A stretch of 64,000 nt of DNA from Micromonospora tarapacensis (GCF_019697375.1 NZ_JAHCDI010000004.1:1413324-1477323), one strand, 5' to 3'; positions 21,701-31,415 are shown, numbered from the stretch's first letter. Notes: a model not told the origin generated them from the sequence alone. Translations and numbers: made by a program.

Positions 21701-22689
21701 GTGTCGCGTAGCCGCACCGAACGCCTGGTCAACCTGGTGATCTGCCTACTGTCTACGCGGCGGTTCCTGACCGCCGCGCAGATCGCCGCGACCGTGCCCG
21801 GTTACGAGCACGATCCGGACGACGCTCGCGACCATGAGGCGTTCCAGCGCAAGTTCGAGCGGGACAAGGCCGAACTGCGCGAGTTGGGCGTACCGCTGGA
21901 GACCGGGACGGCGAGCGCGTTCGACGCGGAGCCCGGATACCGGATCGCGCGGCGGGAGTACGCGCTGCCCGACATTCCCCTCAAGCCGGACGAGGCCGCC
22001 GCGGTGGGCATCGCGGCGCGGTTGTGGCAGCACGCCGGGCTGGCCGCCGCCGCCTCGTCCGGGCTGGCGAAGCTGCGCGCCGCCGGCGTGGACGTGGACC
22101 CGCAGGCCACTCTCGGGCTGGAGCCGATGGTCACCGTCGACCCGGCCTTCGCACCCCTGACGGCCGCCGCGCGGGACCGGCGCGAGGTCCGCTTCGACTA
22201 CCGGGTGCCGGACCGGGACGCGTCCGACCGCCGCCGGCTGCAACCCTGGGGAGTGGTCTGCTGGCGGGGCCGGTGGTACGTCGTCGGCCACGACCTGGAC
22301 CGCGACGCCACCCGCTGCTTCCGGTTGTCCCGGGTGGTGGGGTCGGTCCGGGCCACCGGCGCGGCGGCGGCGTACCAGCCGCCGGCCGGCGTCGACCTGA
22401 TCAGCCACGTGGCGCGCTGGTCCGGCCCGACCGAGCGGCCCGGCCGGGCGACCGTGCTGGTCACCCCGGACGCGCCGCCGGGCTGCGCCGCTGGGCGGTG
22501 GAGGTCACCGCCGGGCCGGTGGCGGACCGGCTGGTCCTGCCGTACGGCGACGCCGACTCCCTCGCCGGGCACCTCGTCGGCTACGGCCCCGACGTGCGGG
22601 TGCTCGATCCGCCCGAGGTTCGCGAGGCGGTCATCCAGCGGCTCAAGGAGATCGCCACCCGGCACGACACGCTGGCGGTGACCCGGTGA
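21701..22689 (+). CDS. pafB: WYL-domain transcriptional regulator PafB, apparent frameshift
   Basis: One half of the PafBC activator, which turns on DNA-damage genes and is encoded next to pafA in many actinobacteria. The N-terminal HTH (TERLVNLVICLLSTRRFLTAAQIA) is followed by the WYL domain, with VRFDYRV and QPWGVVCWRGRWYVVGHDLDR. The frame breaks after VTPDAPPG; the true ending (RRWAVEVTAGPVADRLVLPYG through DTLAVTR) is in another frame. One missing G in the run at 22480-22482 explains it. The reconstructed length is 329 residues. The GTG at 21701 is 7 nt after TAGCGT (21688-21693), typical of leaderless genes. Confidence 0.9.
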
Positions 22690-22741
22690 GCGCGAGGAGT
22701 GAGCCTGCGAGCCCCGCGGTCGCGAACGGCGGGGCGGTCCG

Positions 22742-23746
22742 GTGAGCGCGAGGCCCGGCTCCCGCACCTCCGCCGACCGGCTCGCCCGGCTGCTGAATCT
22801 GGTGCCATACCTGCTCGCCCGGCCGGGCATCGAGATCGCCGAGGCGGCCGGCGACCTGGGCGTCACCGAGCGGCAGTTGCGGGAGGACCTGGAACTGCTG
22901 TGGGTGTGCGGGCTGCCCGGGTACGGCCCGGGTGATCTGATCGACATGGCGTTCGACGGTGACCGGGTGACCATCACCTACGACGCCGGCATCGATCGGC
23001 CGCTGCGGCTCACCCCGGACGAGGCGCTCGCGCTGGTGGTGGCGTTGCGGATGCTGGCCGAGACACCCGGGGTGGCCAACCGGGAGGCCGTCGAGCGGGC
23101 TCTCGCGAAGATCGAGGACGCGGCCGGCGACCTGGTCACCGCCCCGGTGGAGGTGCGGCTGCCCGGCGACACCGGGCGGGTGGAGCAGCTGCGCGCCGCG
23201 GTCGAGGGTGGGCGGGCGCTGCGCATCACCTACTACACCGCCGCCCGGGACGAGACCACCGAGCGCGTCATCGACCCGCTGCGGGTGCTGATGGTCGGTG
23301 GCCGGACGTACGTGGAGGCGTGGTGCCGGCGGGCCGAGGCGGTGCGGCTGTTCCGCGCCGACCGCATCGACGCGGTCACCGAGCTGGCCGAGCCCGCCGT
23401 CGTGCCGCCGCAGGCCCGACCGCAGGACCTGCGCGAGGGGGCGTTCCGCCCCTCGGCCGACCTGCCGCTGATCACGTTGCGGATCGGTCGGGGCGAACGC
23501 TGGATCACCGAGTACTACCCGTGCGAGCGGGTCGAGGCCGACGGCGAGCGGTGGGTGGTCTCGATGCGGGTCGCCGATCTCGGCTGGGCCCGTCGGTTCG
23601 TGCTCGGGCTGGGTCCGGACGTGGGGGTCGTCGCCCCGGCGGAGCTGGCCGAGCAGGTCCGTGACACGGCGGTGGCGGCCCTGGAGGCGTACGCGAGGCC
23701 GGTGCCGGCCGGTGCTGAACCGGCGGCGGCGGGCGACAGGCAGTAG
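22742..23746 (+). CDS. pafC: WYL-domain transcriptional regulator PafC
   Basis: Partner of PafB, 334 residues. An N-terminal winged HTH (about 12-60, with ADRLARLLNLVPYLLARPG and DLGVTERQLREDLELLWV) precedes the WYL domain (ALRITYYTAARDETTERVIDPLRVLM, then YVEAWCRRAEAVRLFRADRI) and a WCX-like C-terminal region. The heterodimer responds to single-stranded DNA and drives LexA-independent repair genes in mycobacteria. The GTG at 22742 lies 52 bp after the end of pafB. A run of proline and alanine ends the protein. Confidence 0.92.
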   Translation: MSARPGSRTSADRLARLLNLVPYLLARPGIEIAEAAGDLGVTERQLREDLELLWVCGLPGYGPGDLIDMAFDGDRVTITYDAGIDRPLRLTPDEALALVVALRMLAETPGVANREAVERALAKIEDAAGDLVTAPVEVRLPGDTGRVEQLRAAVEGGRALRITYYTAARDETTERVIDPLRVLMVGGRTYVEAWCRRAEAVRLFRADRIDAVTELAEPAVVPPQARPQDLREGAFRPSADLPLITLRIGRGERWITEYYPCERVEADGERWVVSMRVADLGWARRFVLGLGPDVGVVAPAELAEQVRDTAVAALEAYARPVPAGAEPAAAGDRQ

Positions 23747-23756
23747 GCTGGCGGCC

Positions 23757-24005
23757 GTGCTGAAGTGGATCGTGCTCGCGCTGGTGCTGGTGCCGCTGGT
23801 CGTGCTGGCGCTGGCCGTGCGACCCGTGCTGGCGCGGCTGCCCCGGCTGCGGCGGGCAGCGGCGAAGTTGCAGCGACGTGCCGACGAGGCGGCGTCGCTG
23901 GGCGTGGCCGCGGAGACCCTCCAGCAGCACGCCGAGGGTCTGCAGAGCCGGCTGGAGACGACCCAGCAGCGGCTCACCCTGATCCGGTCGCGTCGCGGCG
24001 ACTGA
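23757..24005 (+). CDS. Small membrane protein with coiled coil
   Basis: An 82-residue protein with one N-terminal hydrophobic helix (WIVLALVLVPLVVLALAV, about residues 4-21) followed by a long amphipathic coiled coil (about 30-75). TAGGCT at 23744-23749 ends 7 nt before the GTG, suggesting a leaderless start that fixes this GTG. It lies between pafC and tatA. The function is unknown; a single-pass anchor plus coil would suit a scaffold or septum-associated role, but that is a guess. Confidence 0.65.
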   Translation: MLKWIVLALVLVPLVVLALAVRPVLARLPRLRRAAAKLQRRADEAASLGVAAETLQQHAEGLQSRLETTQQRLTLIRSRRGD

Positions 24006-24229
24006 GCGGCGCCACCGCCGGTCCGCCACCGTGGGTGCTCGCTCCTGCACGCGGCGGCCCGGTTTCGCGCAGCACGATCCACTCGCCTGGTTGACGAGAC
24101 ACTTGCGGTTGGAAGAGACTTCACCTGCTGGGACCAACCACCACCTCCCTGGCGGGTGGCAACGGCCGTTGACGCACGTACGATGGCTGCGGCATCACCC
24201 TCATCGACACAGTGCGACTGGAGCCTTCC

Positions 24230-24526
24230 ATGCATGTCCTCAAGCCGTGGCACATCGCCGTACTCGTGGTCGTGCTGATCCTCCTCTTCGGCGCGAAGCG
24301 GCTCCCCGACGCGGCCCGTTCCCTGGGCCGCTCGCTGCGGATCATCAAGGCCGAGACCAAGAGCCTGGCCGACGACGACCGCGACCTCGCCGGCAAGGCC
24401 GACGCGCAGGCCGGCTACCAGCCGTACCCGCCGGAGCAGCCCACGCAGCAGGCGCAGCAGCAGCCTTACCAGGGCACCGTGCAGCAGCCGGTCGTCGACC
24501 CGGTGCAGCGCGTCCGCGAGAACTGA
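24230..24526 (+). CDS. tatA: Sec-independent protein translocase subunit TatA
   Basis: Pore-forming component of the twin-arginine pathway. It has 98 residues: one N-terminal membrane helix ([13 protein letters not shown]), the FGAKRLPD hinge, then the amphipathic helix ([17 protein letters not shown]) and a Gln/Pro-rich tail. The ATG at 24230 is chosen because a GGAG lies 8 nt upstream and it begins right before the helix; an in-frame GTG at 24212 is possible. tatC follows 18 bp later. No tatB is present in the window, consistent with actinobacterial systems that encode it elsewhere. Confidence 0.94.
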   Translation: MHVLKPWHIAVLVVVLILLFGAKRLPDAARSLGRSLRIIKAETKSLADDDRDLAGKADAQAGYQPYPPEQPTQQAQQQPYQGTVQQPVVDPVQRVREN

Positions 24527-24544
24527 TCACCGGGTCCGGTAATC

Positions 24545-25495
24545 GTGGCCTTCGGACTCCTCAAGCGCGGACCGACCAGTTTCGAGCGGGCCGCCGACGG
24601 CTCGATGACCCTCGTCGAGCACGTCCGCGAACTGCGTAACCGGCTCTTCAAGGCGTCGCTGGCCATCCTGATCGGCTTCGGCGTCGGCCTCTGGCTGGCC
24701 GGGCCGGTCCGCGAGCTGCTGTCGCAGCCGTACTGCCAGCTGCCCGGGAGTCAACTGGCCGACGGCCGGTGCAACTTCGTCCAGCTCGGTCCGGCAGACC
24801 TGTTTCTGCTCAACCTGAAGATCGGCCTCTGGGTCGGACTGATCCTCGCCGCACCGATCTGGCTCTACCAGCTCTGGGCCTTCATCGCGCCGGGCCTGCA
24901 CCGCAACGAGCGGCGGTACGCCTACGCCTTCACCGCGCTGGCGGCGCCGTTGTTCGCCGCTGGCGCGGTGCTGGCGTACTTCGTGGCCGCGAAGGGGCTG
25001 GAGTTCCTGCTGCAGATCTCCGGCGACGACATCAACACGACCCTCGACATCACCCGTTACATATCGTTCATCACGAACCTGATTCTGATGTTCGGGGTGG
25101 CGTTCGAGTTTCCGCTGATCGTGCTGATGCTCAACTTCGTCGGCATCGCCAGCGCCAAGCGGCTGCTCAGCTGGTGGCGGGTCGCGGTCTTCGTCTTCTT
25201 CGCCTTCTCCGCGGTGGTGACCCCGACGCCGGACCCGTTCGGCATGACCGCGCTGGCGATCTGTCTCTGCGCGCTCTACTTCGCCGCGGTCGGGGTCGCG
25301 TTCCTCAACGACCGGCGCCGGGGACGCGGCAAGGAGATCTACGCTGGCATCGACGACGACGAGGTCTCCCCGCTGGAGTTCGACCGGGAGCGGGTCGAGG
25401 CGGGTCAACCGGTCGACTCGGTCACCCCGGTCGACGCCCCCGAGCCGGTGGTCCGGCCCAGGCCGATCGAGCGGCGCTACGACGACGTGACCTGA
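24545..25495 (+). CDS. tatC: Sec-independent protein translocase subunit TatC
   Basis: Signal-recognition core of the twin-arginine translocase. It has 316 residues with six membrane helices. The N-terminal MTLVEHVRELRNRLFKA motif, with its conserved glutamate and arginine, and the FEFPLIVLMLNFVGI and VVTPTPDP segments are diagnostic. A charged tail of about 65 residues follows the last helix. Operon with tatA; the order pafC-tatA-tatC-helY is shared with mycobacteria. The secreted serine hydrolase encoded at 54539 carries a twin-arginine-like signal and could be a client. Confidence 0.95.
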   Translation: MAFGLLKRGPTSFERAADGSMTLVEHVRELRNRLFKASLAILIGFGVGLWLAGPVRELLSQPYCQLPGSQLADGRCNFVQLGPADLFLLNLKIGLWVGLILAAPIWLYQLWAFIAPGLHRNERRYAYAFTALAAPLFAAGAVLAYFVAAKGLEFLLQISGDDINTTLDITRYISFITNLILMFGVAFEFPLIVLMLNFVGIASAKRLLSWWRVAVFVFFAFSAVVTPTPDPFGMTALAICLCALYFAAVGVAFLNDRRRGRGKEIYAGIDDDEVSPLEFDRERVEAGQPVDSVTPVDAPEPVVRPRPIERRYDDVT

Positions 25496-25542
25496 CCGAC
25501 GCGGAAGGCAACTGCGTTGACCGTGGCGGTACGGTGCTCGCC

Positions 25543-26465
25543 GTGACCGCAGACGATCACGTTCCGATCCCCGACGGGCCGGTCGCCGTGCTGGCGAACC
25601 CGACCGCCGGGCGTGGCCGGCACCGGGGACTGCTGCCGGATCTGCTGGACCGGCTCTCGGCGGCGGGCCGGCCGGTTCGGCTGTTGCGGGCCGGCACCGC
25701 CACCGAGGCCGAGTCGGCCTGCCGCGCCGCCGTCGCCGAGGGTGCTGGCGCGCTGGTCGCGGTGGGCGGCGACGGGACAGTCCATCGGGCGATGCAGGCC
25801 GTGGCCGGAACCTCGGTGCCGTTCGGCCCGGTTCCGGCCGGCACCGGCAACGACTTCGCGGTCGAGACCGGCTATCCGGCCGACCCGCGCGCGGCGGTGG
25901 ACGTCATCGCGGCGGCCCTGCGCGGGGGCGCGTCCGGCGGGTCGACCTGGCCCGGATGACCGGGGCCGACGGTGCCGTCCGCTGGTACGGTGCGGTCCTC
26001 GCGGCCGGGTTCGACGCGGTCGTCAACGAGCGGGCCAACCGGATGCGCTGGCCGCGCGGGCCCCGCCGCTACGACCTGGCGATCCTGGTGGAACTGGTCC
26101 GGCTGCGCCCACGTCGGTACACCCTCACTCTCGACGGTGAGCGGATCGAGGTGGACGCGGTGCTGGTGGCGGTCGGCAACGGCGCCAGTTACGGCGGCGG
26201 GATGCGGATCTGCCCGGACGCGGACCTGACCGACGGCCTGCTCGACGTGGTGGTCGGCGGTCGGTTCGACCGGCGTACGCTGATCCGGGTCAAGCCGCGC
26301 ATCTACGCCGGCACCCACGTCGCTCACCCGCTGGTGCGCACCTACCGCGCCCGCACGGTCACCGTGGCGGCGGAGGGCATCACCAGCTATGCCGACGGCG
26401 AGCGTTCCCTGGCTCTCCCCCTCATGGTCACCGCGGTCCCCGCCGCCATCCGCCTCCTCCGCTGA
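25543..26465 (+). CDS. Diacylglycerol kinase/lipid kinase family protein, apparent frameshift
   Basis: ATP-dependent lipid kinase of the DagK/YegS type. The N-terminal part has VLANPTAGRGRHRG, the catalytic-domain motif VAVGGDGTVHRAMQA and PVPAGTGNDFA. The C-terminal part, in another frame from about 25930, continues with RVDLARMTGADGAVRWYG, VAVGNGASYGGGM and ADLTDGLLDVVV, typical of the family. One extra G in the run at 25924-25928 joins the two into a 307-residue protein, the expected size. TACGGT at 25530-25535 ends 7 nt before the GTG start. Head-to-tail with tatC, 47 bp apart. Confidence 0.88.
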
Positions 26466-26483
26466 CGCTGACCGACGCCTCGT

Positions 26484-26554
26484 CGATCATGCACTTGTGG
26501 CACCTAACACAGTTCACTTGTCGGGCTAAATCGGGCGCCACAACTGCATGATCG
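26484..26554. repeat. GATCATG-type intergenic palindrome, copy 2
   Basis: Arms of 20 bp (26484-26503 and 26535-26554) pair at 18 of 20 positions around a 31-nt loop. Both arms carry CGATCATGCA. It lies between two convergent genes, where it could also act as a bidirectional terminator. The ends share GATCATG with the element at 21552-21616, but the rest of the sequence differs. Confidence 0.85.
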
Positions 26555-26567
26555 CGGAAGTCGAGGG

Positions 26568-27323
26568 TCAGGGGGAGCGGAGGAGGTCGAGGATGGAGCC
26601 GAGGCCGTTGGGGCGGCCGGGGTCGGCGGCGGGCAGGATCAGGGCGGCGCAGCCGGCCGCGACAGCGCCGGCATCGGCGGGGGTGTCCCCGACCATCAGG
26701 GCCTCCTCCGGGTCGACGCCGAGCAGGCCGCAGGCCCGCCAGAAGATCGCCGGGTCCGGCTTGCAGCGGCCCACCTCGTACGACAGGACGTGGGCGTCGA
26801 CCAACTCGGCGAGCCCCCAGGCATCGAAGATCGGCCGGATGTCGAAGCCGACGTTGCTGACCACCGCCACCCGAACGCCGGCCGCACGCAGCGCGGCCAG
26901 GGTCGGCCGGGTGTCGGGGTAGGGTACCCAGCCCGCCGGCACCAGCACCCGCTCGTAGAGCGCCTCGGCGAGCCCGTCGATGCCGGCGTCGACCAAGCCG
27001 GCCAGCCCGGTGTACGCCCCCCGGTGGGCGTGCTCGTAGAGATCCCGGTCGGCCCACAACTCGGCCAGGTGGGGTGGCACCCGGGCGGGTAGCGGCCCAC
27101 CGGCGCGGCCCGCGGTGACCAGCCGGTCGGCCAGGGCGGTGGCGCGGGCCCGGTCCAGCCGCCCGCCGCACGCCGCCGCGGCGGCCAACACCCACTGGCT
27201 GGGCTCCTCCACCTGCGCGAGGGTGCCGTGGAAGTCGAACAGCACCGCCTTCACGGGCCGGCGCGAGGGCCCCCGATCGTCGGCGTCGGGCCCGGCGCTG
27301 GTCGGTTCGGCATGATCCGGCAC
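26568..27323 (-). CDS. HAD superfamily hydrolase with DxH in motif I
   Basis: A Rossmannoid HAD phosphohydrolase-like protein of about 251 residues. Motif I is VLFDFHGTLA, motif II is VAVVSNVGFD, and motif IV is EEALMVGDTPADAGA, with the Lys in YEVGRCKPDP. The second motif-I Asp, the general acid in phosphatases, is replaced by His (about residue 32). The start is uncertain: GTG codons at 27323 and 27332 or an ATG at 27392 are in frame. I prefer 27323 because a TAGGGT hexamer (27333-27338 on this strand) lies just upstream. Divergent from helY. The substrate is unknown. Confidence 0.82.
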   Translation of the reverse strand: MPDHAEPTSAGPDADDRGPSRRPVKAVLFDFHGTLAQVEEPSQWVLAAAAACGGRLDRARATALADRLVTAGRAGGPLPARVPPHLAELWADRDLYEHAHRGAYTGLAGLVDAGIDGLAEALYERVLVPAGWVPYPDTRPTLAALRAAGVRVAVVSNVGFDIRPIFDAWGLAELVDAHVLSYEVGRCKPDPAIFWRACGLLGVDPEEALMVGDTPADAGAVAAGCAALILPAADPGRPNGLGSILDLLRSP

Positions 27324-27409
27324 GTCGTGCACCCTACCGACCCACTCCGACCGCCCGGCCGGACGGCCTTGCCGGGTGCCCACCGGGGGCACGCACTAAT
27401 CTTGGGGAC

Positions 27410-30190
27410 ATGTCGAGCCCCGCCGAGCGGTACGCCGCGGCGCGCCGCCGGGCCGCCCAGACCTCACAGTTCCCGGCGTTGGAGGAATTCACCTCCGACC
27501 TGGGGTTCGACCTCGACGACTTCCAGCGGGAGTCGTGTCAGGCCCTGGAGCGGGGCAGCGGTGTGTTGGTGTGCGCGCCCACCGGGGCCGGTAAGACGGT
27601 GGTCGGTGAGTTCGCCGTACACCTGGCGCTGCGTGGCGCGCCCGGTCAGCCGGCGCCGGCGGACGGTGCCCGGCGCAAGTGCTTCTACACCACGCCGATC
27701 AAGGCGCTGTCGAACCAGAAGTACCACGACCTGGTGGACCGCTACGGCGCCGCGCAGGTGGGGCTGCTCACCGGCGACAACGCCATCAACGGCGACGCGC
27801 CGGTGGTGGTGATGACCACCGAGGTGCTGCGCAACATGCTCTACGCCGGCTCGGCCACCTTGCAGGGCCTGGCGTACGTGGTGATGGACGAGGTGCACTA
27901 CCTGGCCGACCGGTTTCGCGGTGGGGTGTGGGAGGAGGTCATCATCCATCTGCCCGCCGCGGTCACCCTGGTGTCGCTGTCGGCGACCGTGTCCAACGCC
28001 GAGGAGTTCGCCGACTGGCTGATCACCGTGCGGGGCGAGACCACGGTGGTGGTCAGCGAGCACCGTCCGGTGCCGCTGTGGCAGCACATGCTGGTCGGCA
28101 AGCGGATGTTCGACCTGTTCCACGACGCCGCCGCTGCTCGTAAGCACGACGTGCACCCGGAGCTGCTGCGCTACACCCGGGAGACGATGCGTCGCCTCGA
28201 CCTGGGCGAGGGACGCTCCGCCGGGCCGGGTGCCGGGCGGCGTGGCCCGCGCTGGCGGGGGCCGATGCGGGCGGACATCGTCGATCGACTGGACCGCGAG
28301 GGGCTGCTGCCGGCGATCCTGTTCATCTTCAGCCGGGCCGGTTGCGACGCGGCGGTGCAGCAGTGCCTGGCCGCCGGGCTGCGGCTCACCTCGCCCGAGG
28401 AGCGGGCGGAGATCCGCCGGGTGGTGGAGGCCAGGGTGACGGCGATCCCCGGCGAGGACCTGTCGGTGCTGGGCTACTGGGAGTGGCTCGACGGACTGGA
28501 GCGCGGGCTGGCGGCCCACCACGCCGGAATGCTGCCGGCCTTCAAGGAGGTGGTCGAGGAACTGTTCGTCCGTGGGCTGGTCAAGGCGGTCTTCGCCACC
28601 GAGACGCTCGCCCTCGGCATCAACATGCCGGCCCGCTGCGTGGTGCTGGAACGCCTGGTCAAATACAACGGCGAGGCGCACGTCGACCTGACGCCGGGGG
28701 AGTACACCCAGCTCACCGGGCGGGCCGGGCGGCGGGGCATCGACGTCGAGGGGCACGCCGTGGTGGTGTGGTCCCCCGAGACCGACCCGCGGCACGTGGC
28801 GGGGTTGGCCTCCACCCGCACCTACCCGCTGCGTTCCAGCTTCCGGCCGTCGTACAACATGGCGGTGAACCTGGTCGGCAGCGTCGGCGCGGATCCGGCC
28901 CGGGCGCTGCTCGAGTCGTCGTTCGCGCAGTTCCAGGCCGACCGGTCGGTGGTCGGCCTGGCCCGGCAGGTGCAGCGCAACACCGAGACGGTCGAGGCGT
29001 ACGGCGCGGAGGCGGACTGCCACCACGGTGATTTCGAGGAGTACTTCGCCCTGCGTGTGGCCATCGCCGACCGGGAGCGGGCCATCGCCCGGCAGGGGCA
29101 GAGCCAGCGCCGGGCGGCGGCGGTGGCGGCCCTGGAGCGGCTGCGGATCGGCGACGTGATCCGGGTGCCGTCCGGGCGCCGCGCCGGTCTGGCGGTGGTG
29201 CTCGACCCGGCGGCCGGTGGCTTCAGCGAGCCACGCCCGCTCGTGCTCACCCAGGACCGGTGGGCCGGGCGGATCAGCCCCGGCGACTTCACCACCCCGG
29301 CCGAGGTGCTGGCGCGGATCCGGGTGCCGAAGCACTTCAACCATCGCAACCCGGCCGCCCGGCGCGACCTGGCGGCGCAGGTCAGCGGCACCGGCCTGGA
29401 CCGGCACTCCCGCCGGGGCGCCCGGGGCCGGCAGGCGGGGGAGGACGACCAGCTGTCCCAGCTCCGGACCGAGTTGCGCCGCCACCCCTGCCATGCGTGT
29501 CCGGAGCGGGAGGAGCACGCCCGCTGGGCGGAGCGCCGCCGCCGGCTGGAGCGGGACACCGAGGAGCTGCGCCAGCGGGTCGCCGGCCGGACGGGATCGT
29601 TGGCACGCACCTTCGATCGGATCGTGGCGTTGCTCACCGCTCGCGGGTACCTCGCGGCGGAGGGCGCGGTGACCGACGCCGGGCGGATGTTGGGGCGGAT
29701 CTGGACGGAGGCGGACCTGCTGGTGGCGGAGTGTCTGCGCCGCGGCGTCTGGGACGGGTTGTCGCCGGCCGAGTTGGCCGCGGCGGTCTCGGTGGTGGTC
29801 TTCGAGGCCCGCCGCGATGTCGACGAGCGGGCCTCGCTGCCGCGCGGCGCGGTCGCCGAGGCGGTCGACGCGACGCTGAAGTTGTGGAGCGAGATCGAGG
29901 CCGACGAGGCGTCGCGCGGACTGGCCGTCACCCGCGAGCCGGACCTGGGCTTCGCCTGGCCGATCTATCGATGGGCTCGCGGCGACGCGCTGGCGAAGGT
30001 GCTGGCCAGTGGCCATGAGCTCGATGGCGAGATGCCGGCCGGCGACTTCGTCCGGTGGGCCCGGCAGGTGGTGGACCTGCTCGGTCAACTGGCCGACTCC
30101 GGTGGCGCCACGGTCGAGTTGCGGGCCACCGCACGGCAGGCGATCGGTGCCGTCAACCGGGGCGTCCTGGCCTACCACTCGCCGGCCTGA
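27410..30190 (+). CDS. helY: Ski2/Mtr4-type DEVH helicase HelY
   Basis: Predicted ATP-dependent RNA or DNA helicase, 926 residues. Walker A APTGAGKT is at 56-63, motif II is DEVH at 160-163, motif III SAT is at 191-193, and the second RecA domain contains LAAHHAGMLPAFKEVVEELF, ATETLALGINMPARCVV and QLTGRAGRRG. The C-terminal DSHCT-like helical domain is at about 760-920. Actinobacterial HelY proteins are relatives of exosome helicases; the substrate is not settled. TAATCT at 27397-27402 lies 7 nt before the ATG, so the message is probably leaderless. Confidence 0.95.
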   Translation: MSSPAERYAAARRRAAQTSQFPALEEFTSDLGFDLDDFQRESCQALERGSGVLVCAPTGAGKTVVGEFAVHLALRGAPGQPAPADGARRKCFYTTPIKALSNQKYHDLVDRYGAAQVGLLTGDNAINGDAPVVVMTTEVLRNMLYAGSATLQGLAYVVMDEVHYLADRFRGGVWEEVIIHLPAAVTLVSLSATVSNAEEFADWLITVRGETTVVVSEHRPVPLWQHMLVGKRMFDLFHDAAAARKHDVHPELLRYTRETMRRLDLGEGRSAGPGAGRRGPRWRGPMRADIVDRLDREGLLPAILFIFSRAGCDAAVQQCLAAGLRLTSPEERAEIRRVVEARVTAIPGEDLSVLGYWEWLDGLERGLAAHHAGMLPAFKEVVEELFVRGLVKAVFATETLALGINMPARCVVLERLVKYNGEAHVDLTPGEYTQLTGRAGRRGIDVEGHAVVVWSPETDPRHVAGLASTRTYPLRSSFRPSYNMAVNLVGSVGADPARALLESSFAQFQADRSVVGLARQVQRNTETVEAYGAEADCHHGDFEEYFALRVAIADRERAIARQGQSQRRAAAVAALERLRIGDVIRVPSGRRAGLAVVLDPAAGGFSEPRPLVLTQDRWAGRISPGDFTTPAEVLARIRVPKHFNHRNPAARRDLAAQVSGTGLDRHSRRGARGRQAGEDDQLSQLRTELRRHPCHACPEREEHARWAERRRRLERDTEELRQRVAGRTGSLARTFDRIVALLTARGYLAAEGAVTDAGRMLGRIWTEADLLVAECLRRGVWDGLSPAELAAAVSVVVFEARRDVDERASLPRGAVAEAVDATLKLWSEIEADEASRGLAVTREPDLGFAWPIYRWARGDALAKVLASGHELDGEMPAGDFVRWARQVVDLLGQLADSGGATVELRATARQAIGAVNRGVLAYHSPA

Positions 30191-30203
30191 GTAAACCGTC
30201 CGT

Positions 30204-30223
30204 GTTCGGCCCGCCGGCCGAAC
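30204..30223 (+). terminator. Hairpin after helY
   Basis: GTTCGGCC and GGCCGAAC, a perfect 8-bp stem with a 4-nt loop, 13 bp after the helY stop. No T tract. The remaining 130 bp before the MHYT gene hold no other clear signal. Confidence 0.7.
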
Positions 30224-30357
30224 CGACGCATCGCTACGTCACCGTGGCGCCACGCCCCGAAATCCCCCTGGAGGCCTATTGTGCCTGGTGGGGACGTCCC
30301 GGATCATGTCATCGGCGCGTGGGCTATGCGCCGGTAGCAGCTCTGGGGGGAGCCGTC

Positions 30358-31248
30358 TTGGCGGACATCAATCACTTTGAGTACGGCTGGATCACACCGG
30401 CGCTCAGTTACGCGCTGTCGGTGCTCGGCTCGATCCTCGGGCTGATCTGTGCCGGCCGGATCCGGACCGCGACCAGCACGGGTCAGAAGGTCTGGTGGGG
30501 GACGCTGGCCGCCTGGGCTCTCGGCGGCACCGCGATCTGGACCATGCACTTCATGGCGATGCTGGGCTTCGCGGTGACCGGGTCCCGGATCCGCTACGAC
30601 GTGCCGATCACCGTCGCCAGCGCGCTGATCGCGGTGCTGGCGGTCGGCATCGGGCTGACGATCGTGGGCACCGGCCGACTCTCGGCGGTGCGCATCGGCG
30701 CCGGTGGCCTGTTCACCGGCGCCGGGGTGGCGGCGATGCACTACAGCGGGATGGCCGCGATGCGGTTGGACGGCCGGCTGCTCTACGACAACTTCCGGGT
30801 GGGCCTGTCGGTGTTGATCGCCGTGGTCGCGGCGACCGTCGCGCTCTGGCTGGCGGTGACCGTCCGCCGCGGGTCGGCCATCTTCGCCTCTGCGTTGGTG
30901 ATGGGCGTGGCGGTCAACGGCATGCACTTCACCGGGATGAGCGCCCTGTCGGTGCACCTGCACGAGCAGCGCGGCGAGGTCACCGGTGCCGGGGTGGGCA
31001 CGCTGCTGATCCCGATCGTGCTGCTGGTGATCTTCGGTGTGGTGGGACTGGTCTACGCGCTGCTCGCCGCGCCCACCGACGAGGACCGGGCCGCCGTCGC
31101 GTATCTCGACGCCCGGCAGACACCGGCGTCGTCCGGGGTCGGTCCGGCCGGGGCGACCACGCCCGACCCGGTGGGGCTGCGCGCCCGATCCACCCTGGCC
31201 CGCCCGGGCGCACAGTTCCCGTCCCGCCGGGACCGTCCGCCGGGCTGA
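30358..31248 (+). CDS. Stand-alone MHYT-domain membrane sensor
   Basis: A 296-residue membrane protein with seven hydrophobic segments and the three repeats that define the MHYT domain: WTMHFMAML, AAMHYSGMAAM and NGMHFTGMSAL. The domain is proposed to bind a metal, possibly copper, and to sense oxygen, CO or NO. Usually it is fused to GGDEF/EAL or kinase outputs; here it ends in a short disordered tail with none. The start is a TTG at 30358 preceded by GGGGGGAG, chosen because the first helix begins 10 residues later and no ATG or GTG fits. The next genes do not suggest an output partner. Confidence 0.85.
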   Translation: MADINHFEYGWITPALSYALSVLGSILGLICAGRIRTATSTGQKVWWGTLAAWALGGTAIWTMHFMAMLGFAVTGSRIRYDVPITVASALIAVLAVGIGLTIVGTGRLSAVRIGAGGLFTGAGVAAMHYSGMAAMRLDGRLLYDNFRVGLSVLIAVVAATVALWLAVTVRRGSAIFASALVMGVAVNGMHFTGMSALSVHLHEQRGEVTGAGVGTLLIPIVLLVIFGVVGLVYALLAAPTDEDRAAVAYLDARQTPASSGVGPAGATTPDPVGLRARSTLARPGAQFPSRRDRPPG

Positions 31249-31415
31249 CCGGAGGGAGGGCTTCGCCTCCGCCCCGGTCGAGCCGACCCGAGCGTGCTGT
31301 CGCGGGTGATCCCTCGCCCCCGTCAACCCGACGGGCGACGGCGGCGAGGGGAGCGGGCCGCGCTCGCCGGTGGACTGTCGCGGAAAGTGTCGTACCCGAC
31401 ACCGAGCATGTATTC

